NCBI RefSeq assembly: GCF_003605405.2
Contig: NZ_QYTW02000012.1
Coordinates: 1 to 54,487, forward strand
DNA from: Siminovitchia terrae
GTDB lineage: Bacteria; Bacillota; Bacilli; Bacillales; Bacillaceae_C
DNA length: 54,487 bases
Direction: 5' to 3'
Shown piece by piece: positions 24,043 to 31,369 of the stretch (position 1 is its first letter; the number at the start of each line of letters is the position of its first letter). Made by a program: the position numbers and the translations under genes. A model generated the notes under the pieces. That model saw only the letters and a program-made list of their open reading frames with translations, was not told the origin of the DNA and did no database searches.

Positions 24043-25476
24043 ATGGAGTTCACACCAGATTCTTCATCTAAAAAACCCATTTATAAACAAATTGCTGAAT
24101 TCATAGAACAAGGGATTTCATCAGGAGAGCTTTCTCCTGATGTCCCCTTGCCATCTGAACGTACTTTAGCAAAGAAGATAAATGTTAATCGCAGCACGAT
24201 TGTAGCAGCTTATGATGAATTGCAATCTATTGGAGTGGTGGTTAGAAAAAAAGGAAGCGGCACGTATATCAATACGGATATATGGGGGATATCTCACAAA
24301 CGGGTACCAAATTGGGGAAGATATGTAGAGGATGGTTCTTTTCTGCCCAATCTACCTTTAGTACAGAAAATCCGTACAGAAACACAGAAGAATGAGCGGA
24401 TTAATTTGGCAAGTGGTGAATTAGCTTCTGATCTCTTTCCTGCTGATCAATTCCGTTCTATTTTAGCAAAACACCCATTCAATGGTTACTTAGGATATGA
24501 TCATCCACAGGGGAATGAGCTGCTGCGAGAGACGATTTCTCATCACGTGGAAGATTATAAAAATATCTGTATCAGTCCAGATTCAATCCTGATCACTTCG
24601 GGAGCGCAGCAAGCCCTTCATTTAATTGTGCAATGTTTGCTTAAGCCAGGAGATACTGTAGCGATTGAAAATCCGTCGTATGCTTATTCCTTGCCTATTT
24701 TTCAATCAGCTGGTCTTAGAATTCTATTATTACCAGTTGATAAATATGGCGTGAATCCTGATGATATTATAGAACTACAAAAAAAACATCGGATTCGAAT
24801 GTTGTTCTTGAATCCAGATCATCAAAACCCTACTGGGGCAAAAATGTCCGTGTCCAGGCGTAAACGGATTTTAGACATATCTTCAGAATACGGCATTCCA
24901 ATTATAGAGGACGATCCATATAGCTTGACCTCGTTTGATGGAAAAATAGGCCCTTGTTTAAAATCAATGGACGATAGTGGAAATGTAGTGTATATTAGTT
25001 CGCTTTCTAAGATAGTAGCATCAGGACTGCGAATTGGCTGGATCATTGGGCCGCAGAAGGTGATTGAACGTTTGGCAGATGCCAAACAACAAGTGGATTT
25101 TGGGCACAGTGTCTTTCCACAATGGGTGGCTAATGAATTTTTAGGATCACCACAATTTGGCAAACATATTTTAATGCTTCGAAAGTACCTTCAAGAGCGA
25201 AGAGATTTAATGATTTCGTCGCTTTTGAAGGTGTCAAATAATGAAACGGATGTCTTTGTACCTGAAGGCGGAATTCATTTATGGTATAAGTTAAATGAAC
25301 CGGTTGATGAATATAGGCTGCTCGATGAATCGATGAAAAAAGGGGTGGCGTTCGTCCCGGGGAGTATTTTTGGTTCTGAAAAAGGCTACATTCGTTTTTC
25401 TTATGGACGAGGACAAAAGCACTCAATCGAGGAAGGAATTTCTAGATTCGCCAGTGCACTAAAAAGCTTCGCTTAG
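24043..25476 (+). CDS. MocR-family (GntR-HTH plus aminotransferase-fold) regulator
   Basis: A 477-aa regulator. Residues ~10-77 form a GntR-type winged helix (KPIYKQIAEFIEQGISSGEL, LPSERTLAKKINVNRSTIVA, GSGTYI). Residues ~115-470 form an aminotransferase-like effector domain with ITSGAQQALHLIVQCLLKPG, LNPDHQNPTGAKMS, IPIIEDDPYSL and SSLSKIVASGLRIGWI, where Lys323 should bind PLP. MocR proteins sense PLP or PLP-amino acid adducts. With two aminotransferases just upstream on the same strand, it probably regulates them. GGAGTGAT precedes the ATG. The coding end is followed 2 nt later by repeat R4. Confidence 0.9.
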   Translation: MEFTPDSSSKKPIYKQIAEFIEQGISSGELSPDVPLPSERTLAKKINVNRSTIVAAYDELQSIGVVVRKKGSGTYINTDIWGISHKRVPNWGRYVEDGSFLPNLPLVQKIRTETQKNERINLASGELASDLFPADQFRSILAKHPFNGYLGYDHPQGNELLRETISHHVEDYKNICISPDSILITSGAQQALHLIVQCLLKPGDTVAIENPSYAYSLPIFQSAGLRILLLPVDKYGVNPDDIIELQKKHRIRMLFLNPDHQNPTGAKMSVSRRKRILDISSEYGIPIIEDDPYSLTSFDGKIGPCLKSMDDSGNVVYISSLSKIVASGLRIGWIIGPQKVIERLADAKQQVDFGHSVFPQWVANEFLGSPQFGKHILMLRKYLQERRDLMISSLLKVSNNETDVFVPEGGIHLWYKLNEPVDEYRLLDESMKKGVAFVPGSIFGSEKGYIRFSYGRGQKHSIEEGISRFASALKSFA

Positions 25477-25478
25477 AT

Positions 25479-25672
25479 TTAACTTCATTCAGCAGAAGTC
25501 TCCGACTTCTGTAAGTGGTAAGATGAATGCCTATTGGTATTCCATTCAGTGGGGGTTCAAACTCCGGCTGAATAAAGTTAAAGCCTCAGGCGGATGCCAC
25601 AGATTTTCAGAGGAAATTTAACGAGCGGAGCTCGATAAAATCTGGTCGCAAATACGCCAAGGCGCATTTGAT
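25479..25672 (+). repeat. 194-nt structured element, copy R4
   Basis: Full-length copy 2 nt after the MocR stop, with that gene's terminator (25690) on its far side, so it lies within the 3' untranslated region. The outer stem (25479-25493 with 25567-25581) is intact. Hairpin C has one change (TTTAACGAGC). Confidence 0.9.
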
Positions 25673-25689
25673 AATAAGGAATCTGAAAT

Positions 25690-25720
25690 GACTCTTGGGT
25701 TCATCAAGAGTTATTTTTTT
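25690..25720 (+). terminator. Terminator of the MocR gene, displaced by R4
   Basis: ACTCTTG pairs with CAAGAGT across GGTTCAT, followed by TATTTTTTTA. Confidence 0.75.
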
Positions 25721-25992
25721 ATTAAAAGTGGATGAGCATAAAAAGGCAGAACTGGATGGTCCAATTAGGAATGAAACTTATTAAAATGAATAATGATGCA
25801 GTAATAGAAAGAAGGGTAGGTTTCGGAGGATATGTTCTTTAACGGCGATCTTCATGCATGCATGAACGAATGACTGCATACGGAGTGGTTTTTTCTATTG
25901 GTTTGTTGGTTTCCATGAAGGCAGACATACTTCCTTTTAGAATTAAGTTTCGTCATTTTACATGCCTCTATTGATGAGAACAAGAATACTGT
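25721..25992. other. Spacer between R4 terminator and R5
   Basis: No supported gene. It contains a palindromic GCATGCATGC-like stretch near 25853 and a GGAGG not followed by a sustained frame. Confidence 0.35.
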
Positions 25993-26187
25993 TTAACTTC
26001 ATTCAGCAGAAGTCTCCCACTTCTGTAAGTGGAGAGATGAATGGATATTGGTATTCCATTCAGTGGGGGTTCAAACCCCGGCTGAATAAAGTTAAAGCTT
26101 CCGGCGGATGCCACAGATTTTCAGAAGAAATTTATCGAGCAAAGCTCGATAAAATCTGGGCGCAAATGACGCCAAGGCGCATCTGAT
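25993..26187 (+). repeat. 194-nt structured element, copy R5
   Basis: A 195-nt copy with a one-base insertion in the right-end hairpin (AAATGACGCC) and end CATCTGAT. Hairpin A is CTCCCACTT/AAGTGGAGAG; hairpin C has loop AA instead of GG (GAGCAAAGCTC). It forms the sequence directly upstream of the gene at 26230. Confidence 0.9.
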
Positions 26188-26229
26188 GTGCATATGATAA
26201 TGGAAGATAGTTTACAGGGAGTGATTTCT

Positions 26230-26490
26230 TTGACATTATATATGATTATTGGTGGGGTTATTACAAGTATAGCTGCTCTTGTAGGTACGTTTCTTGTTGG
26301 AAGAGATGTAACAAGGCAAATGAAGAAGTATGAAGAAGAAGGGGCTACTTCCCAAGATGAATTAGCAAGATCCTTGGAGTACGAAAAAAACTCTTTGGGC
26401 TACAATATAAAAAGATTATCATGGATTTATGTAGTATTGGGACTTGTTGTTCTAATTGTTTCAATAAGTATTGCCTATTACGGAAAATAA
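26230..26490 (+). CDS. Small two-helix membrane protein
   Basis: An 86-aa protein with helices at ~2-24 (LYMIIGGVITSIAALVGTFL) and ~60-83 (LSWIYVVLGLVVLIVSISIA) and a charged loop between them (RQMKKYEEEGATSQDELARS). I choose TTG 26230 because GGGAGTGATTTC lies just upstream and the longer frame from 26188 starts at the end of repeat R5. The leader is therefore only ~40 nt from R5. A second repeat, R6, begins 16 nt after the stop, so the gene is sandwiched between two copies. Family not recognised. Confidence 0.65.
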   Translation: MTLYMIIGGVITSIAALVGTFLVGRDVTRQMKKYEEEGATSQDELARSLEYEKNSLGYNIKRLSWIYVVLGLVVLIVSISIAYYGK

Positions 26491-26505
26491 TCAATGTTGC
26501 TAGTT

Positions 26506-26695
26506 TTAACTTCATTTAGCAGAAGTCTCCACTTCTGTAAGTGGAGAGATGAATGGATATTGTATTCCATTCAGTGGGGGTTCAAACCCCGGCTGAATAA
26601 AGTTAAAGTTTCCGGCAGATGCCACAGATTTTCAGAGGGGATTTATCGAGCGAAGCTCGATAAAATCTGGTCGCAAATACGCCAAGGCACTTGAT
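26506..26695 (+). repeat. 194-nt structured element, copy R6 (190 nt)
   Basis: Slightly shortened copy. The left end is ATTTAGC opposite GCTGAAT (G-T wobble), hairpin A is CTCCACTT/AAGTGGAG (perfect after loss of one C), and the right end is GGCACTTGAT. Confidence 0.9.
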
Positions 26696-26814
26696 TTAGC
26701 ATTATAGTTATTGAGGAATAATCGCTTATAGCGACCTTAGGTGCAGATTATTCATTTTATGCCATACTCCTTTTTGATAGTTTGAAAAAATAGGTTTATT
26801 TAGCACCGGTTTTT

Positions 26815-26841
26815 TAAAAAAAGAGCGCTGTGAAGCGCTCT
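26815..26841 (-). terminator. Terminator of the YjcZ-type gene
   Basis: On the minus strand AGAGCGCT TCAC AGCGCTCT is followed by TTTTTTT. Confidence 0.85.
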
Positions 26842-26899
26842 AGGAGGTTAAGATGAGTCGAAAAAGGATGCGAAACGGTTTAATTATGCCCGAATCTAA

Positions 26900-27052
26900 T
26901 TAGTTACAAAATGCTGTACCGACAATAATCAATAGAATAAACAGCACTACGATCAAGGCAAAGGAATTACGAAAACCATATCCACCGCCATATCCATAAC
27001 CGCCGTATCCACAACCGAACCCACAGCCGAACCCACGGCCAAAGAAGCCCAT
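26900..27052 (-). CDS. YjcZ-family small sporulation protein
   Basis: A 50-aa protein: a glycine, aromatic and cysteine-rich head ([20 protein letters not shown]) followed by a single hydrophobic helix ([18 protein letters not shown]) and the end CN. This matches YjcZ/YczM-type small Bacillus proteins annotated as sporulation proteins. The start ATG 27052 has AAGGTGG 8 nt upstream (another ATG at 27058 is too close to the site). A strong terminator follows. Monocistronic; function unknown beyond membrane location. Confidence 0.85.
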   Translation of the reverse strand: MGFFGRGFGCGFGCGYGGYGYGGGYGFRNSFALIVVLFILLIIVGTAFCN

Positions 27053-27623
27053 GAACATCACCACCTTATAGGATTAATACAAATTATGCAGGTCCAAGTA
27101 AAACGAGCTAGGGATATGCGGACAAATCTCAAAAATGGGTTTATTTTGGGACAATATCTTGGTTTACTACCGTATTGATGACTATGTCATACTGCGGCTT
27201 TCATTGGCGTTCGGAAAAACGCCAATAAAATTTTCGAGCTTACCAGACAGGTGTCCGATCAAATCTTTCATATGACGAAATTATGTAAGAACATATAAAC
27301 TCTTCATAACCGTTGATAAATCACATTGCAAGATAATACATAACCGTACTTGGGGCTGCTTTTGGAGAAAATAATGTGTAGATAGAAGTTGGATATTAAA
27401 AAATTAAGCCTGGTCAGCGCCGGGCCTATTTTAATTGAAGCTTTAATTGATTACCGCACCGGTTTCTAGCCTACGGACAAAAAGCGAAAAATTATAAGAA
27501 GGATAAGTTTGATTCGATGTAGAAGAAATAAAGACATGCGGTAAAGGAGAATACTTTCCAACGTAGAGAATATATACAGAATGGGCATCAAAGTACGTAC
27601 TTTTCGATAAAGGGAGGAAGCTC
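27053..27623. other. Long spacer with two terminator-like hairpins
   Basis: No gene. Hairpin ATTGGCGTT CGGAAA AACGCCAAT (27203-27226) is followed by AAAATTTT. A second, imperfect one (TAAGCCTGG / CCGGGCCTA) around 27404-27429 is followed by TTTTAATT. Weak coding-like runs near 27140-27200 have no start signals. Confidence 0.45.
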
Positions 27624-28127
27624 ATGAATAAATTAGCAAATGACCATTTGCATGAAACGAGAAATAACCTTATAAAGGAGATTAGTGTATTAGGCGATGC
27701 TCAATTTAATAGTAAGCCTGATCCGAATAGTTGGAGTATAGCACAAGTTTGTCATCACCTGGTTTTAGTGGAAGAGGCATCTATAAAGGCTATTTCATGG
27801 GGATTACAAGATAGTGCCAGCACTCAAAAAGAACGTAAAAATGTTCACTCTATATTATTGAATAGAACAAAAAAGCTTAAAGCCCCGAAAATCGTTGAAC
27901 CAGATGTAAAACCATTTGAAATTCAGCAAATAATTGATTTGTTAAGCGAATCCAGAAAAAAGTTGATGACTTTCCTCAGTACTATAGAAGATGAATCTTT
28001 ATTGGCGAAAAAATCAATGAAGCATCCAGCTATAGGTGATTTACCTCTCGATCAATGGATCGAACAAATCTATGTGCATGAACAGCGGCACATAGAACAA
28101 ATAAAAGAATTAAAGGCAGCACTCTAA
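27624..28127 (+). CDS. DinB-family protein
   Basis: A 167-aa four-helix-bundle protein of the DinB/YfiT metal-dependent superfamily. Conserved elements are NSWSIAQVCHHLVLVEEASI (first metal histidine in the W-SxxQxxxHL motif), a central helix SRKKLMTFLSTIED and the C-terminal IYVHEQRHIEQIKEL with two histidines of the HxxxH type. Members are often bacillithiol-S-transferases or related thiol enzymes in Bacillus; the exact substrate here is unknown. GGGAGG precedes the ATG at 27624. Two terminator hairpins follow. Confidence 0.85.
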   Translation: MNKLANDHLHETRNNLIKEISVLGDAQFNSKPDPNSWSIAQVCHHLVLVEEASIKAISWGLQDSASTQKERKNVHSILLNRTKKLKAPKIVEPDVKPFEIQQIIDLLSESRKKLMTFLSTIEDESLLAKKSMKHPAIGDLPLDQWIEQIYVHEQRHIEQIKELKAAL

Positions 28128-28140
28128 AGCTTGCTCAAGT

Positions 28141-28175
28141 AAAGCTAGGTCTGTGGCGAGCCTAGTTTATTTTTA
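28141..28175 (+). terminator. Terminator of the DinB-family gene
   Basis: AAAGCTAGG opposite CCTAGTTTA (one bulge) with a TTTATTTTT tail. Confidence 0.55.
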
Positions 28176-28205
28176 CAAAATGTTCTCCCAACGAGCAATA
28201 AAAAA

Positions 28206-28229
28206 TAGGCCCGTGATAGCGGGCCCTTT
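28206..28229 (+). terminator. Second terminator-like hairpin
   Basis: GGCCCG TGATAG CGGGCC followed by CTTTAA. The T tract is the left end of repeat R7. Confidence 0.6.
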
Positions 28230-28420
28230 AACTTGATTCAGCAGAAGTCTCCCATTTCTGTAAGTGGAGAGATGAATGCCAATTGGTATTCCATTCAGTG
28301 GGGGGTCAAACCCCCGCTGGATAAAGTTAAAGCCTCCGACGGATGCCACAGATTTTCAGAGGAAATTTATCGAGCGAAGCTCGATAAAACTGGGCGCAAA
28401 TACGCCAAGGCGCATTTGAT
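28228..28420 (+). repeat. 194-nt structured element, copy R7
   Basis: A 193-nt copy. Hairpin B shows a compensated extension (GGGGG GTCAAA CCCCC) and the outer stem a G-T wobble (ATTCAGC/GCTGGAT). It starts at the foot of a terminator hairpin and ends 19 nt before the stop codon of the convergent Excalibur gene. Confidence 0.9.
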
Positions 28421-28439
28421 AAAAACCACTCGATAGCGC

Positions 28440-28703
28440 TTATTTTTCACATGCAATGCCATCCTTATCTCTGTCCATTTTTTTGTTTGCATTATAGAGT
28501 TTTGCGGAAACGTATGGCTTGTACTTTGTTTTTCCGCCTTTATTTTTTATTTTGGACGATTTTGCAACGCCACCTTTGTAATCTTTATTCAAGGCAGTAC
28601 AATTTTTGTAGGTTTTTACTTTGGACTTTGCTTCCGCTGTATCATATGAGGTGTAACCAAAAATAAGTCCGGCTCCCAGCACAACCGCTAACACTTTTTT
28701 CAT
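28440..28703 (-). CDS. Secreted Excalibur-domain protein
   Basis: An 87-aa exported protein: signal peptide ~1-26 (KKVLAVVLGAGLIFGYTSYD ending TAEA) and an Excalibur calcium-binding domain at ~34-87 (YKNCTALNKDYKGGVAKSSK, then MDRDKDGIACEK with the DxDxDGxxCE motif and a paired cysteine). The domain is usually attached to nucleases or wall proteins; here it stands alone. AGGAG precedes the ATG. The same domain ends the thermonuclease gene at 30274, also on the minus strand. Confidence 0.85.
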   Translation of the reverse strand: MKKVLAVVLGAGLIFGYTSYDTAEAKSKVKTYKNCTALNKDYKGGVAKSSKIKNKGGKTKYKPYVSAKLYNANKKMDRDKDGIACEK

Positions 28704-28808
28704 TTAGAACACTCCTATTATTCATTACTTTCCTAATATTTTACTATTTTTCCAGATTAAAATAAATTTCAAATCAAAAATAACCAATGTCGAAGAAATG
28801 CAAATTTA

Positions 28809-28839
28809 TTTACCAGAAAATCTATATTTATTGTACAAT
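28809..28839 (+). promoter_or_regulatory. Probable promoter of the leader peptide/FusB-like gene
   Basis: TTTACC (28809) and TACAAT (28834) with a 19-nt spacer, or TTACCA with 18 nt; a TG precedes the -10. It lies 28 nt before the leader peptide start codon. Confidence 0.4.
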
Positions 28840-28866
28840 ATACATGATCACTGGAGGTGATATAAA

Positions 28867-28953
28867 ATGGCGAAAATATTTCCGCCAGAATTTGCGGCGT
28901 CTCATGCGAAGCCTTTTATTAAAATAGGCGATACTTTGCATGAGGTAGACTGA
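28867..28953 (+). CDS. 28-aa putative leader peptide upstream of the FusB-like gene
   Basis: The frame MAKIFPPEFAASHAKPFIKI, ending GDTLHEVD, has an almost ideal ribosome binding site (TGGAGGTGATATAAA) much stronger than that of the gene behind it. The end of the frame carries AGGCGAT (28926-28932), which can pair with ATCGCCT (28961-28967) just after its stop, so translating ribosomes would affect a hairpin in the leader. Inducible fusB genes of staphylococci also have leader peptides. I infer an attenuation role; it could instead be a genuine small protein. Confidence 0.5.
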   Translation: MAKIFPPEFAASHAKPFIKIGDTLHEVD

Positions 28954-29032
28954 TTAAACCATCGCCTTAATTTTATAAATGGCTTTGTCTTCCATCCAAA
29001 TTTTTTATACTAAAAATAAGGAGCTAATTAAA

Positions 29033-29680
29033 ATGACAAGCCATAATGAAATACAACCCTTTATTAGATGCGACCAGTTTAATTTTATTAAATTTCAAGT
29101 GAAGCATTTGGTGCATGCCCATTCTACCGTAAAGGATCCAGCCGTTCTAAATGCAATCAAATATGGAGCGCTGGACAAGATAATGAATCTGTTTCCGGAA
29201 ATGAGTGAGGATCATCAGGTTTTTCATAAAATAACCGAAATCGAACAGGACATTCAGGGAAAAAGTTTTCTGGATGCTCTAAAATCGTACGTAATTCCTT
29301 TTAAGCCCATAACGGAAAAAACGGTAGGGAAGCTTTTTCCAAAAGCGGGGAAGCTGAAACTACAATTTTTAAAGAATGTAGATTTTAAAGAACTATCCTA
29401 TTTGGGCTGGTATGATATTCGTTCTGATAAAAAGTTCCTCATTTTTGATTATAAAGGAAAATTAATGGGGATTCATGGAACGTTCAGGCATAAAACAAAA
29501 GGGATTTGTTCTTTATGTAATCATCATGGAGAAGTGGGTTTGTTCATGGCGAATGTAAAAAGCGGGAAAGAAACATTCACTAACCGCGGGAATTATATTT
29601 GCGATGACAGCCATGAATGCAATCAAAACTTGCAAAGACTGGATAAGCTTGAATATTTCATAGAGAACTTAAAAAACTGA
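29033..29680 (+). CDS. FusB/FusC-like elongation factor G-binding protein
   Basis: A 215-aa two-domain protein. The N-terminal helical bundle (~1-130) precedes a C-terminal treble-clef zinc-binding domain (FBP_C type): GWYDIRSDKKFLIFDYKGKL, KGICSLCNHHGEVGLFMANV, and YICDDSHECNQNL with the four expected cysteines. FusB proteins bind EF-G and speed its release from the ribosome, giving fusidic acid resistance or general ribosome rescue. The ATG at 29033 follows AAGGAG. An upstream ATG at 28979 lacks a site. The terminator overlaps the stop codon. Confidence 0.85.
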   Translation: MTSHNEIQPFIRCDQFNFIKFQVKHLVHAHSTVKDPAVLNAIKYGALDKIMNLFPEMSEDHQVFHKITEIEQDIQGKSFLDALKSYVIPFKPITEKTVGKLFPKAGKLKLQFLKNVDFKELSYLGWYDIRSDKKFLIFDYKGKLMGIHGTFRHKTKGICSLCNHHGEVGLFMANVKSGKETFTNRGNYICDDSHECNQNLQRLDKLEYFIENLKN

Positions 29681-29701
29681 GGATCATTCCTCAGTTTTTT
29701 T
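29671..29701 (+). terminator. Terminator overlapping the FusB-like stop codon
   Basis: AAAAAACTGAGGA / TCCTCAGTTTTTT; the TGA stop (29678) is inside the left arm. Confidence 0.9.
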
Positions 29702-29769
29702 GTGTAAGTAAGGAAAATATAACTTGTTATGGAAAGTTTTATTCAAAGGAAGCTTATTCTTCAAGCTAC

Positions 29770-30001
29770 GACGTACAGGAAGTACTAGTGCAAGCGAAGC
29801 GACAGGACGTCGCGCCTTGAGCCAGCCGACGTACAGGAAGTACTAGTGCAAGCGAAGCGACAGGACGTCGCGCCTTGAGCCAGCCGACGTACAGGAAGTA
29901 CTAGTGCAAGCGAAGCGACAGGAAGTCGCGTTCTGAGCCAGCCGCCCTACAGGAAGTACTAGTACCACAGAAGCCACAGGATGTGGCGGCCTGAGGCGTA
30001 A
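29770..30001 (+). repeat. 58-bp tandem array with AGGA-loop hairpins (array A)
   Basis: Four tandem units begin at 29770, 29828, 29886 and 29944. Each holds two tight hairpins: TAC-AGGAA-GTA-type (in GTACAGGAAGTAC) and GCGAC-AGGAC-GTCGC. In unit 4 the second becomes GCCAC-AGGAT-GTGGC and in unit 3 the loop is AGGAA. Stems change in a compensatory way while AGGA in the loop is constant. A further hairpin ATTC-AGGAA-GAAT follows near 30026. No protein-coding frame with start signals fits. Confidence 0.9.
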
Positions 30002-30273
30002 GGATCAAGTCATGCGGAAGTTTATTCAGGAAGAATGTGCTTCTGCTGCACAGTTTATTCAAGGAAGCAATGTTTCCCTCGTCGCAAAGCTGCATGAAGC
30101 ATACTCAAGGAAACTTTTCACGATGTAATTGAAATTAGTAGCTTTGCTGTAGTGGCTGAGGAACTCCCTCATCAAAATTCGCCTTGTGCTTGTCACCTAA
30201 GGCTCAAATAAGAGATAGGTGAAAGTGAATTTTATCTGGAAATGAAAAAGAAAACAGCCATCTAAAGGCTTCC
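30002..30273. repeat. Composite repeat debris downstream of array A
   Basis: 30002-30085 shares a stretch (AAGGATCAAGTCA, GGAAGAATGTGCT, CAGTTTATTCAAGGA) with the sequence after array B at the right edge of the window. 30085-30120 resembles 35440-35500 (GCAAAGCTG, CGAAG/TGAAGC, ACTCAA). 30143-30200 resembles 45668-45700 (GTAGTGGCTGA). No gene is seen. Confidence 0.6.
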
Positions 30274-31155
30274 TTATCTTTCGCAGGCATATCCATCTTT
30301 ATCCCTGTCCATTTTAGCTTGATAGGCGGGATGGCCTTCAGGGACTCCATTTGGGTAAACCTTTCTTAGTTCTGTGCAGTTTTGAAAAAATTCCGTGCCG
30401 CTTTCCGGCTTGGAAGTCTGGCTTTTGGCAGGTTGGCTGTCAGTGGAGGATTGCTGTGAACCTTCTGATGATCCAGCCGAAGATTCTTTAAAGCCTGAAT
30501 CTGTCGCATAGTTTTCGATGGACCAAATACCGATTTCTTTTACTTTAGCTTTTTCTTGTGCTTCCTCATAAGTGGTTAAATGTCTTGTATTTGGAGGGTA
30601 AACATAAGCAACCCGGGCTAAACCTTCTTCCAACAACATCTCTTGCACACTTTTCCCATCGACATACACATAAGCCAGCAAACGCCCGTATTTATCAACA
30701 CGTTCCCCAATGTCGAACTCCAGCGTTAAATCACCACTGTCAACCAGTTGTTTGTTTCGCTCCTTGGCTTCTTCGCCAAACGGCTGCTTACCTAAGCGCG
30801 GGTGGTTTGTTTCGGGCGTATCAATTAACAGGTAGCGGACATTTTGTTCTTTTCCATTGTAGAGGACCTTAATGGTGTCTCCGTCTATCGTTTTGACAAG
30901 TGTTACAGGAATATGATCGATTGTACCGGATGTATCAGTGGATTGATCTTTTGCTGACGTTGGTTCTTGTACTTCCTGTTGTTGAACATCTTTTTTCTGA
31001 TCCTGATTGACCGGAACGCTGTCAACGTCAGAACAACCGCTCAAGGCAAACAGGCTGAGCGCAAGGATAGAAACAGTAATTTTGCGCTTGGACGCTGCTG
31101 TTATAACAATGCCAATTAAAAAAAAGATGAAAATAACTCCCCAGATGACGTTCAT
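30274..31155 (-). CDS. Thermonuclease (SNase) lipoprotein with C-terminal Excalibur domain
   Basis: A 293-aa exported nuclease. The N-terminus has a hydrophobic segment and a lipobox-like LSGC (Cys41) after a second one. SNase-like domain ~80-215: VKTIDGDTIKV, VRYLLIDTPETNHP, FGEEAKERNKQLV, DKYGRLLAYVYVDG contain the catalytic Asp, Arg and Arg/Glu positions of staphylococcal nuclease. The C-terminus (~255-293) is an Excalibur domain (FFQNCTELRKVYPNG, MDRDKDGYACER). I choose ATG 31155 because AAGGAG precedes it; the longer frame to 31338 adds 61 unlikely residues. It degrades extracellular DNA or RNA with calcium. Confidence 0.9.
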   Translation of the reverse strand: MNVIWGVIFIFFLIGIVITAASKRKITVSILALSLFALSGCSDVDSVPVNQDQKKDVQQQEVQEPTSAKDQSTDTSGTIDHIPVTLVKTIDGDTIKVLYNGKEQNVRYLLIDTPETNHPRLGKQPFGEEAKERNKQLVDSGDLTLEFDIGERVDKYGRLLAYVYVDGKSVQEMLLEEGLARVAYVYPPNTRHLTTYEEAQEKAKVKEIGIWSIENYATDSGFKESSAGSSEGSQQSSTDSQPAKSQTSKPESGTEFFQNCTELRKVYPNGVPEGHPAYQAKMDRDKDGYACER

Positions 31156-31369
31156 GTTATTTGAACTCCTTTTGATAATAATGAATTGTTCAGATCTTTT
31201 CATATTAAAGAACATGCAAACAAGGTCTATTTTAACATCAAAGATTGTATAATCAAGCAGGTTTTGGAAAAAGACAAACTGAACAAAAAGACAAAGCTCC
31301 CTGTTTGAACTTGATAATTCTTCCTTTCTTTTAAACATAGAATGATTAAAGAAAAGGGGAGTGAGTCTA

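Noticed and set aside
25962-26186. ORFs reading ...[21 protein letters not shown]... in several 194-nt elements (also near 14113, 16662, 26494, 28233)
   Set aside because: The same frame appears only because the DNA repeats; copies R5 to R8 have frame-breaking indels and the structure, not the protein, is conserved.
29770-30001. CRISPR array
   Set aside because: Units are direct tandem copies without unique spacers, and no cas genes are present.
29901-30095. Minus-strand ORF over array A (and 54247-54483 over array B)
   Set aside because: Low-complexity translation of a 58-bp repeat without ribosome binding site.
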